A DNA stretch of 64,000 bases from Branchiostoma belcheri (lineage: Eukaryota; Chordata; Leptocardii; Amphioxiformes; Branchiostomatidae): contig NW_017804109.1 in assembly GCF_001625305.1 (NCBI RefSeq), forward strand, positions 576,203 through 640,202, written 5' to 3'. Positions 47,156 through 58,688 of this stretch are shown one piece after another. The notes under the pieces were generated by a model that was not told the DNA's origin, ran no database searches, and worked only from the letters and a program-made list of their open reading frames with translations. Both the position numbers and the translations under genes were made by a program. The stretch's first letter is position 1. The number at the start of each line of letters is the position of its first letter.

Positions 47156-48038
47156 GCACGACGCAAATCGCAGCTATGTGAGTGTGTCGCTTCAGGGCCA
47201 CACAAATCCTTGTCTCGTAAGAGTAAAGATAAAGCTACGTCTTCAGAGGGCAGATGACAAGTATCAAGAACCACCAACGCAATGCTCACTGCTGATGACC
47301 TGTGGCGATGGAGAAGACCTGTGGCATTAGTATTAAAGCTCATCGTCTGAATCAAAAATTCTTTGAATCTTTCTCTTGTGGTGGATAAAAGTAAAATCCT
47401 AGACCAGCCTAAGACGACTTCAAAACTGGGGCCGAGGGTCCTTTAGAGATCTCCATAGTACTTGTACGTCCTGCTTTGTAAATCCACGTACATCGCAGTC
47501 CTTTCATTTACGTTTTACAGCAGATGATTTGCAGTCAGGTCGCGTCGGGCAACAGAGTCTGAGACTCTCGATAAGAACATATCAGGTTGTTGGAATCTGC
47601 TCCCAGTCTAGGTTAGTGGGACACTCAGAATGCACAAATAAGAGTTAAACCCCTCCCCCTGCTGATATTTGATTGTATCATGAAGCCAATCCCATGCCTA
47701 AGCCTCTGTGCCAACTCTGGTAGTCTTGAAGGGAAACTGACAACGTATCTTGCATGCAAGTCTTTCCTGGCCAATCTTCTTGGCTGATGCTAGACCCTGG
47801 TAGCTACATAGAGATAAGCACACTGCTCATACTGTGAATACAAGATTGCTTGTAGACGGGCAACAGGAAAGACACTGTGGTTCAAACATACAGGGCACCA
47901 GAGGTAGTCGTAACGATTTCTCGCTGAAGGTTCGTTGAACTCTAGAAATGCGTCTAGAAAAACAGAATACGCAACATTTGAGGCATCACGCCGCACATCA
48001 TTTTTTGAAGATTCCTCGCACGCTTCCGTGTCCAACTT

Positions 48039-48082
48039 TTTTTTTATTCATCAATAAACATACAATATACAATGTAGTGAAC
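48039..48082 (-). mobile_element. 44-bp retroposed fragment with 14-bp target duplication
   Basis: Flanked by TCCGTGTCCAACTT at 48025-48038 and 48083-48096. On the minus strand it ends TTGATGAATAAAAAAA. This has the layout of target-primed reverse transcription with extreme 5' truncation. Confidence 0.8.
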
Positions 48083-49601
48083 TCCGTGTCCAACTTGGAA
48101 TACCTTGTGCATTGCAGTCATGTGACTATGACGTAATTATGATCCGCCATATTAGATGGTTAAACTTGGAAGCCGGTATTTTGAAGTTTTATATGTAATT
48201 ACAATCAGGTAATTATGAAAATTCAACATACTAACATACTAATACTAAAAAACTAACATACTAATACTAAAAAATTGTGCATTTTCTGCAGGTTCGGCGC
48301 AGATTGACATCAGAAATATCTTCCGGGCCCCGGTTCTATGTTACGGAGATAAGCATACCGCACAGTAAGCGTCTTTCCGACTGATATAAATGTGGATTAC
48401 GGAGTACTTCATGCTTTCTCTTATCACTCAGGATTACGAGAGTGCTTCTTACTTTGATCAATACCATTTATCGACAATCTACGGCGCTGACCCCGATTCT
48501 CCTGCGCTGTTTACAAGCGAGATAAGTAGCTTTCATTCTTCACCCATGATAAAGGAAAGACTGAACTAAGGTGGGGCTAATAGTCGGAAAAATATTGTTT
48601 TTGCTCAGTTTCTTCTTCTCCAAACAGTGACCTCTGACCTGGCCAATGACCTGAACTAGACCGTGTCTCACCATGGTAACTGGTGTTGGGTTACATAATG
48701 TTGCAATTTTATAGTAGGAGGGATTTAGACACCTACCACCATATATGTGAAAATGAGTAAGAATTAACAGAGCAGACCATATGCGAAGTTTTTTTAGTGT
48801 TTCGTTGTTGTTTTTTGTCTATATTGAACACTGCTTGGTGAGGAGTGTAACAAAATTCACACGTGTCAGCAGAAAGCACGCTTCGGTGCTTAAATCCTAC
48901 GAATCCCGATGATTATGGTCTACAAATTAGGTCAAGAGGTTACTGGGACAGGAGGTAGCGATTTCGCTTCGCCATTCTTTAAGGCCTTATCTGTCTCATT
49001 CAAACCGCCAACTGCCGACGATCTGTGTCGGTTGACGTAGGAAGCGGAGGGTATTTAGCCACATAAACAGAGTAATGGTTATTACAGCAATCCATTCATC
49101 TGGACAATAATCGTTCGTCTTTTTAGCGAGACGTCAGCTCGGTACTCGTGCAGTTTGCCAATCAGTGGAGGTCGGTCAACTCTTACCTCTTATATTCGGG
49201 TTAGGAGCCAATCAATACGTTAATCATAGTGCCCTGGCACGGACAATTTACGACTTGATAAAGATATTGGAAAACAAAACGTGAGGACGTCTTTTGGAAG
49301 AAGATTGATGTGCTTGTTGTTGGAACTGCCATCACCAATCAATCCATCTCCAAATTCCTCAAAAAATATAACGATGTCTTATTTGCCGTTATAAGTATTG
49401 TTACTGAGAGCAACTGCTCTTCCAAACATCTAAGAGGGAGGTAAAGATCACCAGTGTCGGTAGTGAAGTTCACATTATCAGTTCAGAAGCAAAAGCAGTG
49501 TTAATCACAATCCTTTGTCTCACCCACCCAGCCTAGCATGGTTTAAACAAACAGCAGGAAATGACAGGTTGCCCTACAAAGCTAAACGTTCTCAGAATCG
49601 T

Positions 49602-49770
49602 CAATGAAGGTTAGACAACCAGGTAATGAAATACACAAGAAAACGGTACTCAAGCAACTGGATAGATTTTGAAGTTTACTACAGGCGGCTAAGAAGTAGT
49701 GTATGCCACTTGAAACGTCTCAGTTTTAAATTCTATCCATTAGCTTGAGTAACAGTTTTCTTGTTTGTGT
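49602..49770 (+). mobile_element. Hairpin element, GTTACTCAAGCAACTGG family, third copy
   Basis: GAAGGTTAGACAACCAGGTA, TACTCAAGCAACTGGATAG, and on the right TCCATTAGCTTGAGTAACAG. The centre keeps GAAACGTC (49712-49719), but the CUGANGA side has become CTAAGAA. Confidence 0.65.
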
Positions 49771-49985
49771 GTTCTCATATCTATATCGTATGTTCTCAGA
49801 TCCGTCAAAATCAGGATCGTCTTACGGTGGTATCCGTGACGCTTCCCAACTTTTTCCGATAGCTATAAACCGTTGAAAGGACGACACACAACCACTGAAC
49901 TATGACTGAAATCACTCTATTTACTACAATGTCCTCAGTCCACCCCACCAATACGAGACGACAGATGGCACAGCGACAATACCTT

Positions 49986-50206
49986 CTGTCCCCAGGGACT
50001 GGCAGAATCGAATGTTAGATAGCCTGTCCAAATCCTTCCGACACTCTGGGCAGTGGACCAACCCGCTGTAGCGTGTCCCACACATCTCTCCGCACGCCGC
50101 CTGATGGACAGGAGGGCAAATTGGATACTTTATGGTTTGATTTCCGACAAGGCCGGCACCCGGTACACCTGCCCGCTGATGAGAAGCAGTGGCAAAGGTC
50201 AATATC
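49986..50206 (-). CDS. Candidate cysteine-rich exon of unknown function
   Basis: An open stretch on the minus strand lies between a strong acceptor (pyrimidine tract ending CTTCTCATCAG at about 50207) and a possible donor (ACAGAAG/GTATTG at about 49985). It would encode about 73 residues with the cysteine pattern C-x8-C-x3-C-x9-C-x2-C (CPPVHQAACGEMCGTRYSG, then LVHCPECRKDLDRL) and one more Cys further on. Codon use looks unforced. The spacing could suit a disulfide-rich secreted domain or a zinc site, but I do not recognise the family, and no partner exon was found nearby. The frame stays open past the proposed donor to a TAG at about 49924, so a terminal exon is also possible. Treat as a hypothesis. 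Confidence 0.28.
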
Positions 50207-51250
50207 ATTGCTTTCCCGATACCTGAGGCCGGTCCCAGGCCGCGGCTCGGGCCATGCATGCGTGGTTTGGATAATGGAACCTACTGCTCCGTATTACAGG
50301 AGACCATCTGTATGGGATTTGGGAGACAGAATCGCGTTTACATCATCCAAACTCCATGTCAGCAAGAATGGATGCCTCCATTCAATACGTGAACTCGGTC
50401 CCAGGTTATGGGATATACTGTAGACGTTTGCAGAATGGAATCTATTGCTTTGTAGTTTACTTTATCACCTGCTGCAGAACAAAATTAAGGTCGTATCATC
50501 TAAGCGCAATTTCACCTTCACCTTTAATGGTTATCTCTCCCAGTGCCTAGCGTAGGTATCCAAGTGTTTGCCGCTGTGTAGTCGTTTAGATACTGGAATC
50601 TATTGCTTTGTTGCAGGGGTGATTGCCTGCAGAGCAGTAAAACAAAATTAGATCTTCGTCATCCAGACCTTCACCATTACTTGTCCCCTCTTCCCAGTAC
50701 ATAATTCCAGGGCACGTTATAAAGCATTTTGGAAACGCTTGGATAGTGGATTATACGGTTGCCAATCTGCGTGGCTTTGGAGCTGACTTATTTTGGATAG
50801 TGGATTACAGATAGAAATCTGTGTGGCTCTAGGACTGACCAATGCAACAACCTCAGAGTCTGCATCACCCGAACGGCACCGCTAAGTTATGAACCTGTAC
50901 TGTCTATCTGCTGAGAGGTGGAGATGTTACAATCATGGCTAAACGGTGCGCTACCTTTTGCTTTGTATGGCAGCATTTTCCTTGCAGAACATTAAACATA
51001 ATTAGAGTTTTCATCATCCAAACGCCTGCCATGTCACCTTCATACATGTATGCGCGCTGGGTATCTGTTCCCATGGTCTAATACCTGCCCGTGGTGCCGT
51101 TAATGTTGTGAGCCAGGCTGTAGACATTTGGATAATGGAATCTATCGCTTTCCATTACAGGTTATCACCAGCGGGAGGCGGAATCAAGTAATAATGCAGG
51201 AGGCTCAGAGTTTGCATCATCCAAACGTTGACGCCATGTTAAGTTCACCT
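50190..51250. repeat. Degenerate tandem-like repeats
   Basis: The phrase TTTGGATAATGGAATCTATT..GCTTT, then ACAAAATTA and TCATCATCCAAACG, recurs at about 50265, 50430, 50590, 50965 and 51125 with heavy divergence. Confidence 0.6.
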
Positions 51251-51291
51251 TCCTTTAAGTTCATCTTCTTTTCTCGCGCTATGTAATTATA

Positions 51292-51413
51292 GGTATTCTC
51301 TATGCTGGCTATATATGGAGAGATATAAGGGATGTTTGGCCGCCTTGGGGGGGCATCAACCTTTTTACAAACGCTACGATCCGAATTCCCATACTAGGGC
51401 CTCGTGGAGGCTA
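51292..51413. mobile_element. Decayed copy of the TAGTCTCTACCAG element
   Basis: Shares CTATGCTGGCTATATATGG, GTTTGGCCGCCTTG and the right end ..GGGCCTCGTGGAGGCTA with the elements at 18322 and 18991. The left terminus is lost and I see no target duplication. Confidence 0.65.
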
Positions 51414-51574
51414 GCCTAGCGGCCTGAGTTCCAGACTCTGTACAGTTCAAGTTGTGGTTGGGCACCTTCAACTGGTGTTTTTAAGGAGGTTCTTGGCTAA
51501 GAGTAACGTGCTGGTGATTTGAGCTGCCCTGCCTACGCCCTGCCTACGACGTTCGATTTTAGATACGTGTTTGC

Positions 51575-52195
51575 TTCAGCTTACACTCTCTATACACGTT
51601 TTCCTGTTTGATAAACTGTAAGTGTAAGGGAGTATCCTTATGTAATCCAGTGCATATAAGAATGGTTTATTTGAAATTGAAATTTCCCTCACATATGTCA
51701 CACTTGCAGTCCTAAGACTGAATTATGGTGACAGTACATACATACATTATCACAGACTTATACAATTATCACTGAAGGTTAAAAGTTATGAATTACCACT
51801 ACAATATATGTACAATCGAAGTATCCGCACGTACATCTTCAAGTGCATGCAGGTCCTACATCCATAGTCATGAACAGACGCCCCGATAAAGGTGTCAGAA
51901 TGCAGGGAATGTTCCGTGCTGAGATACAAGGTTGCGTAACCGAGACTTTTGTCTGCATACAAAGGGCTTCTTGGTTTACACTCTCTATATACGTTTCCCT
52001 GTTTAATATGTAAGTGTAAGGGAACATCTATACGTAACCCAGAGCACATCTGTACTACATCTTCAGGTGCAAATCCTACATCCATAGTCATGAATAGACG
52101 CCCCGATAAAGGTGTCAGAATGCAGGGAATGTTCCGTGCTGAGATACAAGGTTACATAACTACTCAGACTGTTGTCTGCATACAGACAAAGGCTC
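51575..52195. repeat. Tandem duplication of about 240 bp, first unit interrupted
   Basis: TTACACTCTCTATACACGTT, CTGTAAGTGTAAGGGA, ATCCATAGTCATGAACAGAC, GATAAAGGTGTCAGAATGCA and GGAATGTTCCGTGCTGAGAT occur twice. The first unit carries an insertion at about 51660-51830 that begins like a retroposon tail. Confidence 0.8.
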
Positions 52196-53336
52196 TGCCG
52201 CTCGCCTGCCCGGCGCCGGGCGGATACCCTGAGAGCCCGGTCTGTAAATATTAAGTCGATGGTGTTTGTGTTTAAAGTGACTTGGGATTTCCCAGTCTTA
52301 AGGCTCGACGCAGTGGTGTCTCTACGACTGCGAAATCCAAGGTGATGTTTTTACATCGTGTCTTAGAAGCGCCGCAGATGGAAAAGTTAAGGAGGCTGGA
52401 TTACGGAATGGAAGGAACGCGAATGTTTCTCGGTTTAAAGGTTGACGTGATGGATCAATAGGTTCCCCATTTGCAGCGTATGTAACGCACAGATCGGATC
52501 ATAAAAACAATGTGAATTGCAGATATAACTGATCTCCGGGCTATGTAAGTCGTAAAGTGAAGTAATCCCGCACTACCCCCGAGTGAAGCATCAAGGTCTC
52601 GGGAAGGACGTTCTGATGGAACGTTTCCGTCTGCGAAATGGGCATTGAAGGATGAAACATGATCTTCCATTTAACGAACGTTGTACCACCATGGCATCCC
52701 ATGCATGTATGCGTGACTCCATTGACTATTCTTTTTTATTCCAACATCCTTTACAAGACAGGTTGGCCGGTACCTCTCTGATGTAAGTCTTCTTAATAAC
52801 AGCGCAACTTTCAGCACCATGGACAGATGTTTTAGTCAACAAAAATGGTTTTCCCTCTGGTCTACGCAGACACACAGAAACGACAAACCAAAGCGCATAC
52901 TCGTACACTTTTGCCTTAGCTAATGATGCATGACAGACCTATGTCTGCAATGTTATTTTGTTAAATCTACACATTACATTATTACATCCTTTAACTTAAA
53001 AAGCGACTACGTGGTCTATTTAGGCTTTTTAGATCTTTGTTGGTGTTACTTGCCTGAGGTTCGTCAGAGATTCCGTCCCTATCACAGATCACATAGTTAG
53101 TACCCATCTCATACCCGTATTCTGTCTCGTCTTTCTCGATAGACTCTTGAAACATAATAACAAGCCCATAAACCGAGAGGCCCTATGGTTACCCGTAATA
53201 GAGGGCAAGTCGTTACGGGTCATCCTACCAGATGTAGTGGGAGTCATAACATAACAGACATAATGGCAACGTATGCTTTTACATTACGGAGTTCGCGTAT
53301 CATTATGACCAGTCATTCACCCCACGTGTGTTTCCC

Positions 53337-53635
53337 TAATCTCTAAGCAGATCTTTCGGTGGCTGCCAGACGGTATCAAATTGGCAAGACAGTATCAAAT
53401 TGGCAAGACAGTATCATTGGCAGTGCAGAATCCAACACGCAGGTAAAATATTAAGATACGAGTACAAAAAAAACAAAGCCCGAGAAAAACGCCTAAAAAG
53501 CCAAAAATAAGACAAAGCCTAAACCTTTATTTGGAGAGTGTGCTTCCCTAATCTCCAAGCCTACCTTTCAGTGGCTACAAGACAGTCTCAAATTGAACAG
53601 ACAGTATCCATTTGCCAGGCAGTTACCTTTTGAAC
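53337..53635 (+). repeat. AATCTCCAAGCAGATCT dispersed repeat, two copies
   Basis: First copy at 53337-53420, in which GACAGTATCAAATTGGCAA is itself repeated; second at 53547-53635 (CTAATCTCCAAGCCTACCTT, CAGTGGCTACAAGACAGT). Confidence 0.75.
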
Positions 53636-53984
53636 TGGCTTAAAACAAATATAACAAAACATATAAACAATATAAATATAAACAAAAATAAAAACACGTG
53701 AAAACAAGTAAAAAATAAACCAAACCCTAAACCTCTGCTTGTAGAGATTTTATCCGCCTAGCGATCAGACCTGTGTGGTACGTGCGGTCTTCAGTATTCA
53801 CACGGCGGGCTCCGTGATGAGCATTACACCCCGGATTACCTCCTAATCTCCCCGCTCGACGGTTTTATTCTGACCCTTGTTACGGACATCCTTCCGTCTG
53901 GACTGGCCGGACACTCCTGGCCAATCAGGAGCGGTAATTCCCACCGGAAGCTTACAGTGAGCCGGGCTGTGAGGAAAGCAATCA

Positions 53985-54530
53985 CGGGACATCAAAAGAA
54001 CCAGAAAGCCACGAGATTTCACGACCCCAAAGGCCACTGAACGTCTGCGCCGACGGAATTTAAACTATCATTTTGCATGATTATCATTTTCCACAACAAA
54101 GCCCAACTGCTCATGCAATAGAATGAACTACACTTATATCAGAACTGTATGTAAAAGAAACCAGAAAGCCAGCAGATTTCACGACCTGAAAGGCCACTAA
54201 AGGTCTTCGCCGGCAGAAATTAAACTATAATTTTTGCATGATTATCTTTCCACAACAAAGCCCACATGCTCAACAGAATGAACTACACTTAATGATAATA
54301 ATAAGTTATATCAGAACTGTATGTAAAAAACATGCCCTCCCCAAGCACGATGATCAGAACGCCTCTCATGGGACATCAGAGGAACCAAAAAGCCAGCAGA
54401 TTTCATCACCCGAAAGGCCACAAAAGGTCTGCGCCGGCAGAATTTAAACTATCATTTTGCATTATTATCTTTCCACAACAAAGCCCACAGGTTTAACACT
54501 GATATCAGAACTACGTGTAAAAGACATGCC
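53985..54530. repeat. Three tandem units of about 170 bp
   Basis: AACCAGAAAGCCAGCAGATT, TCACGACC.GAAAGGCCAC, CGCCGGCAGAATTTAAACTA, TTTCCACAACAAAGCCCA and TATCAGAACTGTATGTAAAA in each. Units start near 53985, 54156 and 54365. Confidence 0.85.
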
Positions 54531-54734
54531 CTGTCAAAGCACGTCGGCAGAATGTACTTGGCCTGGGCTGAACCCGGCTGCTCCGATAGCCAGTACTTTT
54601 GATGAGCTGGCAACTATCTCGGCGAACCATGTTGGTGTCATTGCCTCGGAGAAAAAACACTTTATATTTACATTCAGCTGTAGAGAAAGCCGGCTGTACG
54701 TCCTCACATCACCCCTCTCTCTACTCCCCAGGCA

Positions 54735-55187
54735 GATTTACCGATGGCATGACAGTGGGCCAAAATGCTTTTGGCAATTCTTTTTTTTTTCGTCCACTGT
54801 CATGCCACCTGTAAATCCTTTGTAGCACTTAAAACTTATTGAAGTTTTACCGTTGGTATGACAGTGGCCCACTGTCATGCCACCGGTAAATTTGCTACAA
54901 GTCTGAAGTGCTACAAAGGAAGCTTAAAATTCTCCGGCTCACAACTGTGGAACAATCTGTCACTGAAGCAACGCAAGACTCTCTTCAGACTTGTTTCAGA
55001 TTTATCGGTGGCATGCATCACAGTGGGCAAAAAAAAGGCTTGCAAAAAGCATACAAGCTAAGAACACGGTTCTGGTACGTCCTCACATTATCCCTTCCTC
55101 TAATCCCCGAGCATATTCACCGTTGCTATGACGGTGGGCCAAAATGCTTTTCTTTTGGACCCCTTTATAATGCCACCGGTAAATTTT
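54735..55187. repeat. Series of GGCATGACAGTGGGCC hairpins
   Basis: Inverted copies of TTTACCGRTGGCATGACAGT form hairpins at 54735-54817 and 54846-54890 (the latter with a loop of only a few bases) and a decayed one at 55115-55187. A half-site lies at about 54999. The flanks are partly duplicated (GTACGTCCTCACAT). Confidence 0.8.
54905..55000 (+). pseudogene. Fragment of another non-LTR reverse-transcriptase ORF (C-terminus)
   Basis: The plus-strand phrase SLKFSGSQLWNNLSLKQRKT resembles the FSxxGPKLWNSLPLxLR motif that closes many LINE ORFs. It is embedded between GGCATGACAGTGG hairpins and has no visible RT domain upstream. Confidence 0.5.
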
Positions 55188-55456
55188 CTCGAAGCTCCTG
55201 CAGCTCGTACCGGCAAGTTCGCGCGTACATAATTGACCTACAGGATAAGAACACGGTTCTGGGATGAGTAAAGGGGCCGGGGTCTGGAGGCCACGCCGCG
55301 GTCTATCCGTCACCGGGCCCGATTCAGCAGGACCCATGGATCAGTCTGTCCTCGGCGCGCTGTCACTGCCCGTGTGGCAGGTGTCAGATGAAGGATGGTT
55401 GATGAACTTTCCCGTTCAATTTGTAACGTTTCGTTACACTTTGAGGAAGGACGTCA

Positions 55457-55770
55457 TGCCCGTAGCCAGGATTTTGATTGGGGAGGGAATTCTTCTCACT
55501 GCCTGAGGGACCATCGAGCGCGAACTTCCTAGGGAGTCCGGAAAATTTTGACAATTGAACCTTGTGAAGTGGCATTTCCTGCATTTTTTAGAGGATTTCA
55601 AAGGAAAAATAGAGATAACTTTTTACTCAAGTGGGCATTTTTGGTGGGATTCCAGCTCAGACCGTGATACAAAAGTCCACCGTTTAAAGACAAATTTAGA
55701 TAAAAAGTGGATCTTTGGGTCTTGTGTGGCGGGGGGGGGTGTTCTTCCAAAATACCACCACCCCCACCTA
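55457..55770. mobile_element. DNA transposon fragment, CCCGTAGCCAGG ends, copy 2
   Basis: Starts ATGCCCGTAGCCAGGATTTTG and follows copy 1 through CTAGGGAGTCCGG, GAGGATTTC and AAAAAGTGGA to a G-run and GTTCTTCC. The right terminus is degraded (CACCTAGCCTTCCGGG), so the copy is likely immobile. Confidence 0.75.
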
Positions 55771-56697
55771 GCCTTCCGGGAATGGAGCAGCCAGGTATTT
55801 CCTGGAACGGCATCCGGTGTACTCTGTACGCAGCATTCAGCCTATTTTTTGCCTCTGTGGAGTCTTATTATTGTACATTATTGTGTGATTTACGCCCCCT
55901 AGTGATACTTCCGTGCAACAGCCGGGCTTCTCTACGCTGCGCCCTGCATTAATGTTGGTTGGAAACATGCTTACGGTCCCAGTGAGAATTCAGATTCTTC
56001 TTACATATACCTGGAGTTTCAGTTTGTGTGACAAGCTGAATAGTAGTTCTAAACAGGAATTATGCGGCTCCAGATGTCTTACCGAGGGACGACTGTGAGA
56101 ATGAGGAATGAATCCCCTCTACTATAAACTGGACCTCGAGTTTCGTACTTTTCTTTCTTACAACGTGTGAAGAAAGCAACAAAGGCACAAATGCAAAAAA
56201 AACAGCGAGCTTCGAAATTTGACAAAGATCTGCAAAAAAGTTTCCCGGTTGCTCTATTCACGATACCATCAGTAATTTCACTGTTGCAGTGAAACGATCG
56301 TCTCAAACCTTTGACGCACTAAGCATCATCATCGTTATAGCGTTATTCATCACCTCCACAGGTCGTAAACAAAATGAATCAGGCTAGAAGCTTCAACAAA
56401 ACGCTCCACATAACGATACACAATCACGCCTCGTCCTGCTAAACCGAACCGTAAACCCAGGCAATATCCCTCGGCTATCAAATTTGAATGAAACTGCCCA
56501 CAAAGTTTCAATCCCAATAACGTTAACCATCGAAAAAAACGACTTGCACGCCGCATACAGAGGTTGTATACTGCAGAATCAGATGTGGAGGTTTACAGTG
56601 ATGGCATCAGTGTGACGGGGTCTGATAGGTAGGTACACGTAGGTCTGTATGAATAAGGCGAGACTTTAACACGGAAGAATACTGTAGGCAGCAAATC

Positions 56698-56773
56698 TAG
56701 CCTGGGTACCATCCTGGATAACGGTAGCGACTGTGGGAGCGGACGTAAAGTAACCAGGATGGTACCCAGCCTA
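56698..56773. mobile_element. 76-bp fold-back MITE, TAGCCTGGGTACC ends
   Basis: Very short element with inverted ends TAGCCTGGGTACCATCC and GGATGGTACCCAGCCTA, flanked by a perfect 9-bp duplication CAGCAAATC. Its first six bases and its target-duplication length match the larger elements. Confidence 0.92.
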
Positions 56774-57529
56774 CAGCAAATCAGGAACACTGAAATAATA
56801 TAAGAACATGGGTTCATAGGGATGACGGGGTCTGGCACAACAGCTAGTCGCTCGTGAAGCTAAATGGGATGGAAAAGCGGTTGTTCCAAGAAGTGTCGCC
56901 AGAGGTCTCTTTTATCCCATGGTCCGCTGCCATGGACAAATACGCCAAGACACCTGTTAAGCAGTTGAGATATAGATATTGAGTTGAAGTATAGATGCAA
57001 CGTATTCAGCCAAATGAACGACAACTTACAGGTTTAGTCAGTTGTCCGCCATATTGTTTAAACAAACTTCTTTCCACAAAACCAAGTGATATTGACCCGC
57101 CCACGTTTCGCGAATTCAATGGCCCTCCTAATAGTAGATATACTATTCCTCCTGCTACCTTCCTCGTGGCAGTACTGACTGGTTCTACTTTCCATCACAA
57201 GGTGGCGCTGCAGCGGCAAGGATGCGGTCCCAACGATGTCTGGTGAATATCTATTGGTCGTGTGCTTTTAACCATCGAATTACCGAACTAAAAGTAGGGG
57301 CATGCCCCGGTGTGCGATGGCACAAACTGGGAGCTAGTGATTCACTACAAATCACCCCAGAGGAGGCCTGGTGAACCTCATCTGGTACTAGCTACAAGAA
57401 GGCAGCAGAATCTTCAGCTAGTTAGAGGCGGCTGCCTCAAATAGAAAGAAGAACTTCCGAAAATAGTTTCATCAGGTTGTTAAAACTTAAGAGATAGGGG
57501 AATTCTTTTTACACAACCAAAGAGTCTCA

Positions 57530-57576
57530 CCTCGCTGACGTTTCGGTGTCTGTCAGACACCTTCTTCAGAGCTTCT
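57530..57576 (-). ncRNA. Hammerhead-ribozyme-like motif (minus strand)
   Basis: Mirror copy of the plus-strand motif. On the minus strand: CTGAAGA (57569-57563), the same stem II, GAAACGTC (57544-57537). The only difference in the core is position 7, which is free in hammerheads. Confidence 0.45.
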
Positions 57577-57618
57577 GACTGGAGTACTGCATCTCGTCGC
57601 TACTCCAGTACTCCAGTC

Positions 57619-57665
57619 AGAAGCTCTGAGGAAGGTGTCTGACAGACACCGAAACGTCAGCGAGG
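57619..57665 (+). ncRNA. Hammerhead-ribozyme-like motif (plus strand)
   Basis: CTGAGGA (57626-57632), stem II GGTGTCT/AGACACC with a 3-base loop, GAAACGTC (57651-57658). GCT before and AGC after the core can pair as a short stem I. A very short, self-complementary stem III (ACGU) is what the small Penelope-associated hammerheads have, and those act as dimers. One extra A between the CUGANGA box and stem II is a departure from the textbook core. Activity is unproven. Confidence 0.45.
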
Positions 57666-58372
57666 TGAGACTCTTTGGTTGTGTAAAAAGAATTCCCCTA
57701 TCTAGAAATAAGAACTGATTTACCATCGGATTTGGGACGATCGTGGCTTCAGGCCAAACGTTTTATAGTCTGGCGTCAAAGGTTTTATCCGCACGATTCA
57801 TTGCGCGTGATGCCTTTGAAGTCTGCTGCTATAAAGAGGATATTAACGTACTGCTCGGCTCAGAATAATTTCTGTGAAGGCGTCGTCAATGGGTATTGTT
57901 GCCTGGGGCTTGACTGTTTGTTCTTTTTTACTTTCATTTATTTCAAAGCTTTCTAATAAAAAAGAGCAGAAAATCCGTAATGAGCCGACACCAGAAATAG
58001 TTTCTCTACCAAGCCGGCTCCTTATGAAATGTACAATGTATAAAGAAATGTGACATTTAGTGATTGAGCCGAAAATCATTGATGTACGATGCCAACACCA
58101 GGCTCTTTTTTGTATTTATTAGAAACAAAATGAAAGAAAGCGGAACATCTAACGAATACTACTGCTAAGTACAAAGGTAATGAATAAGTAATGATACTGA
58201 TGTCCAGTACCTGGGAAGTCTGGTCTTGTACATTGGAAAGGAAAGCAAAGCCATAGGTAGTACGACACGGTATCAGAGAAGGCGACTGGACTGTGCGATA
58301 TGTTGTGTAAGTCAGCAGCATACTCATTACCTACTGTGATACTTGGTAAACTGACATGCATGTGTAGCAGTG

Positions 58373-58688
58373 TAGCCTCTATCAGGCTTCAGAAACTAGT
58401 AGAAGCGGCTAGAAAGGGTAAGGTTCGTCACTCCGCTTACGCGGATAAAATGTACCGACCATAGCTTCCAGTCTCCACCAGCCACGTCAGAAGCGACTGG
58501 AAAGGGTATGAATTGACCAAATAGACAGATAACATACCAGTGGAGTTGGTCTGCTGAAGAAGTGCAGTTACATGTAGTTCTGAAGCGGCAACTGTACTAC
58601 TTCGGCGGGCCGATTCCCCTGGCATGTTATCCGTCTATTTGGCTAATTCCCACCCTTCCCAGTCGCTTCTAAAGCCTGGTACAGGCTA
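58373..58688. mobile_element. Composite fold-back element, TAGCCTCTATCAGGC ends
   Basis: Left end TAGCCTCTATCAGGCTT, right end AAGCCTGGTACAGGCTA. The flanks GTAGCAGTG and GTAGCTGTG are a 9-bp duplication with one mismatch. A second left-type end (CAGTCTCCACCAG) occurs inside at 58469, and the arm from there pairs with the right arm (AGAAGCGACTGG.AAGGGT; AAATAGAC.GATAACAT). Like the 18322 element, it carries a duplicated terminus. Confidence 0.85.

Larger units (their letters stand above)
57492..57703. mobile_element. 212-bp inverted pair, likely two retroelement ends head to head
   Basis: The arms run AGATAGGGGAATTC.. to ..GAATTCCCCTATCT and match over about 95 bp with a single mismatch noted (T versus C in the CTTCTTCAG box). 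About 17 bp of unpaired DNA lies at the centre. Each arm has a hammerhead-like core on its own strand. Penelope-like elements often sit in such inverted arrangements, but I see no coding sequence here. Confidence 0.7.
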
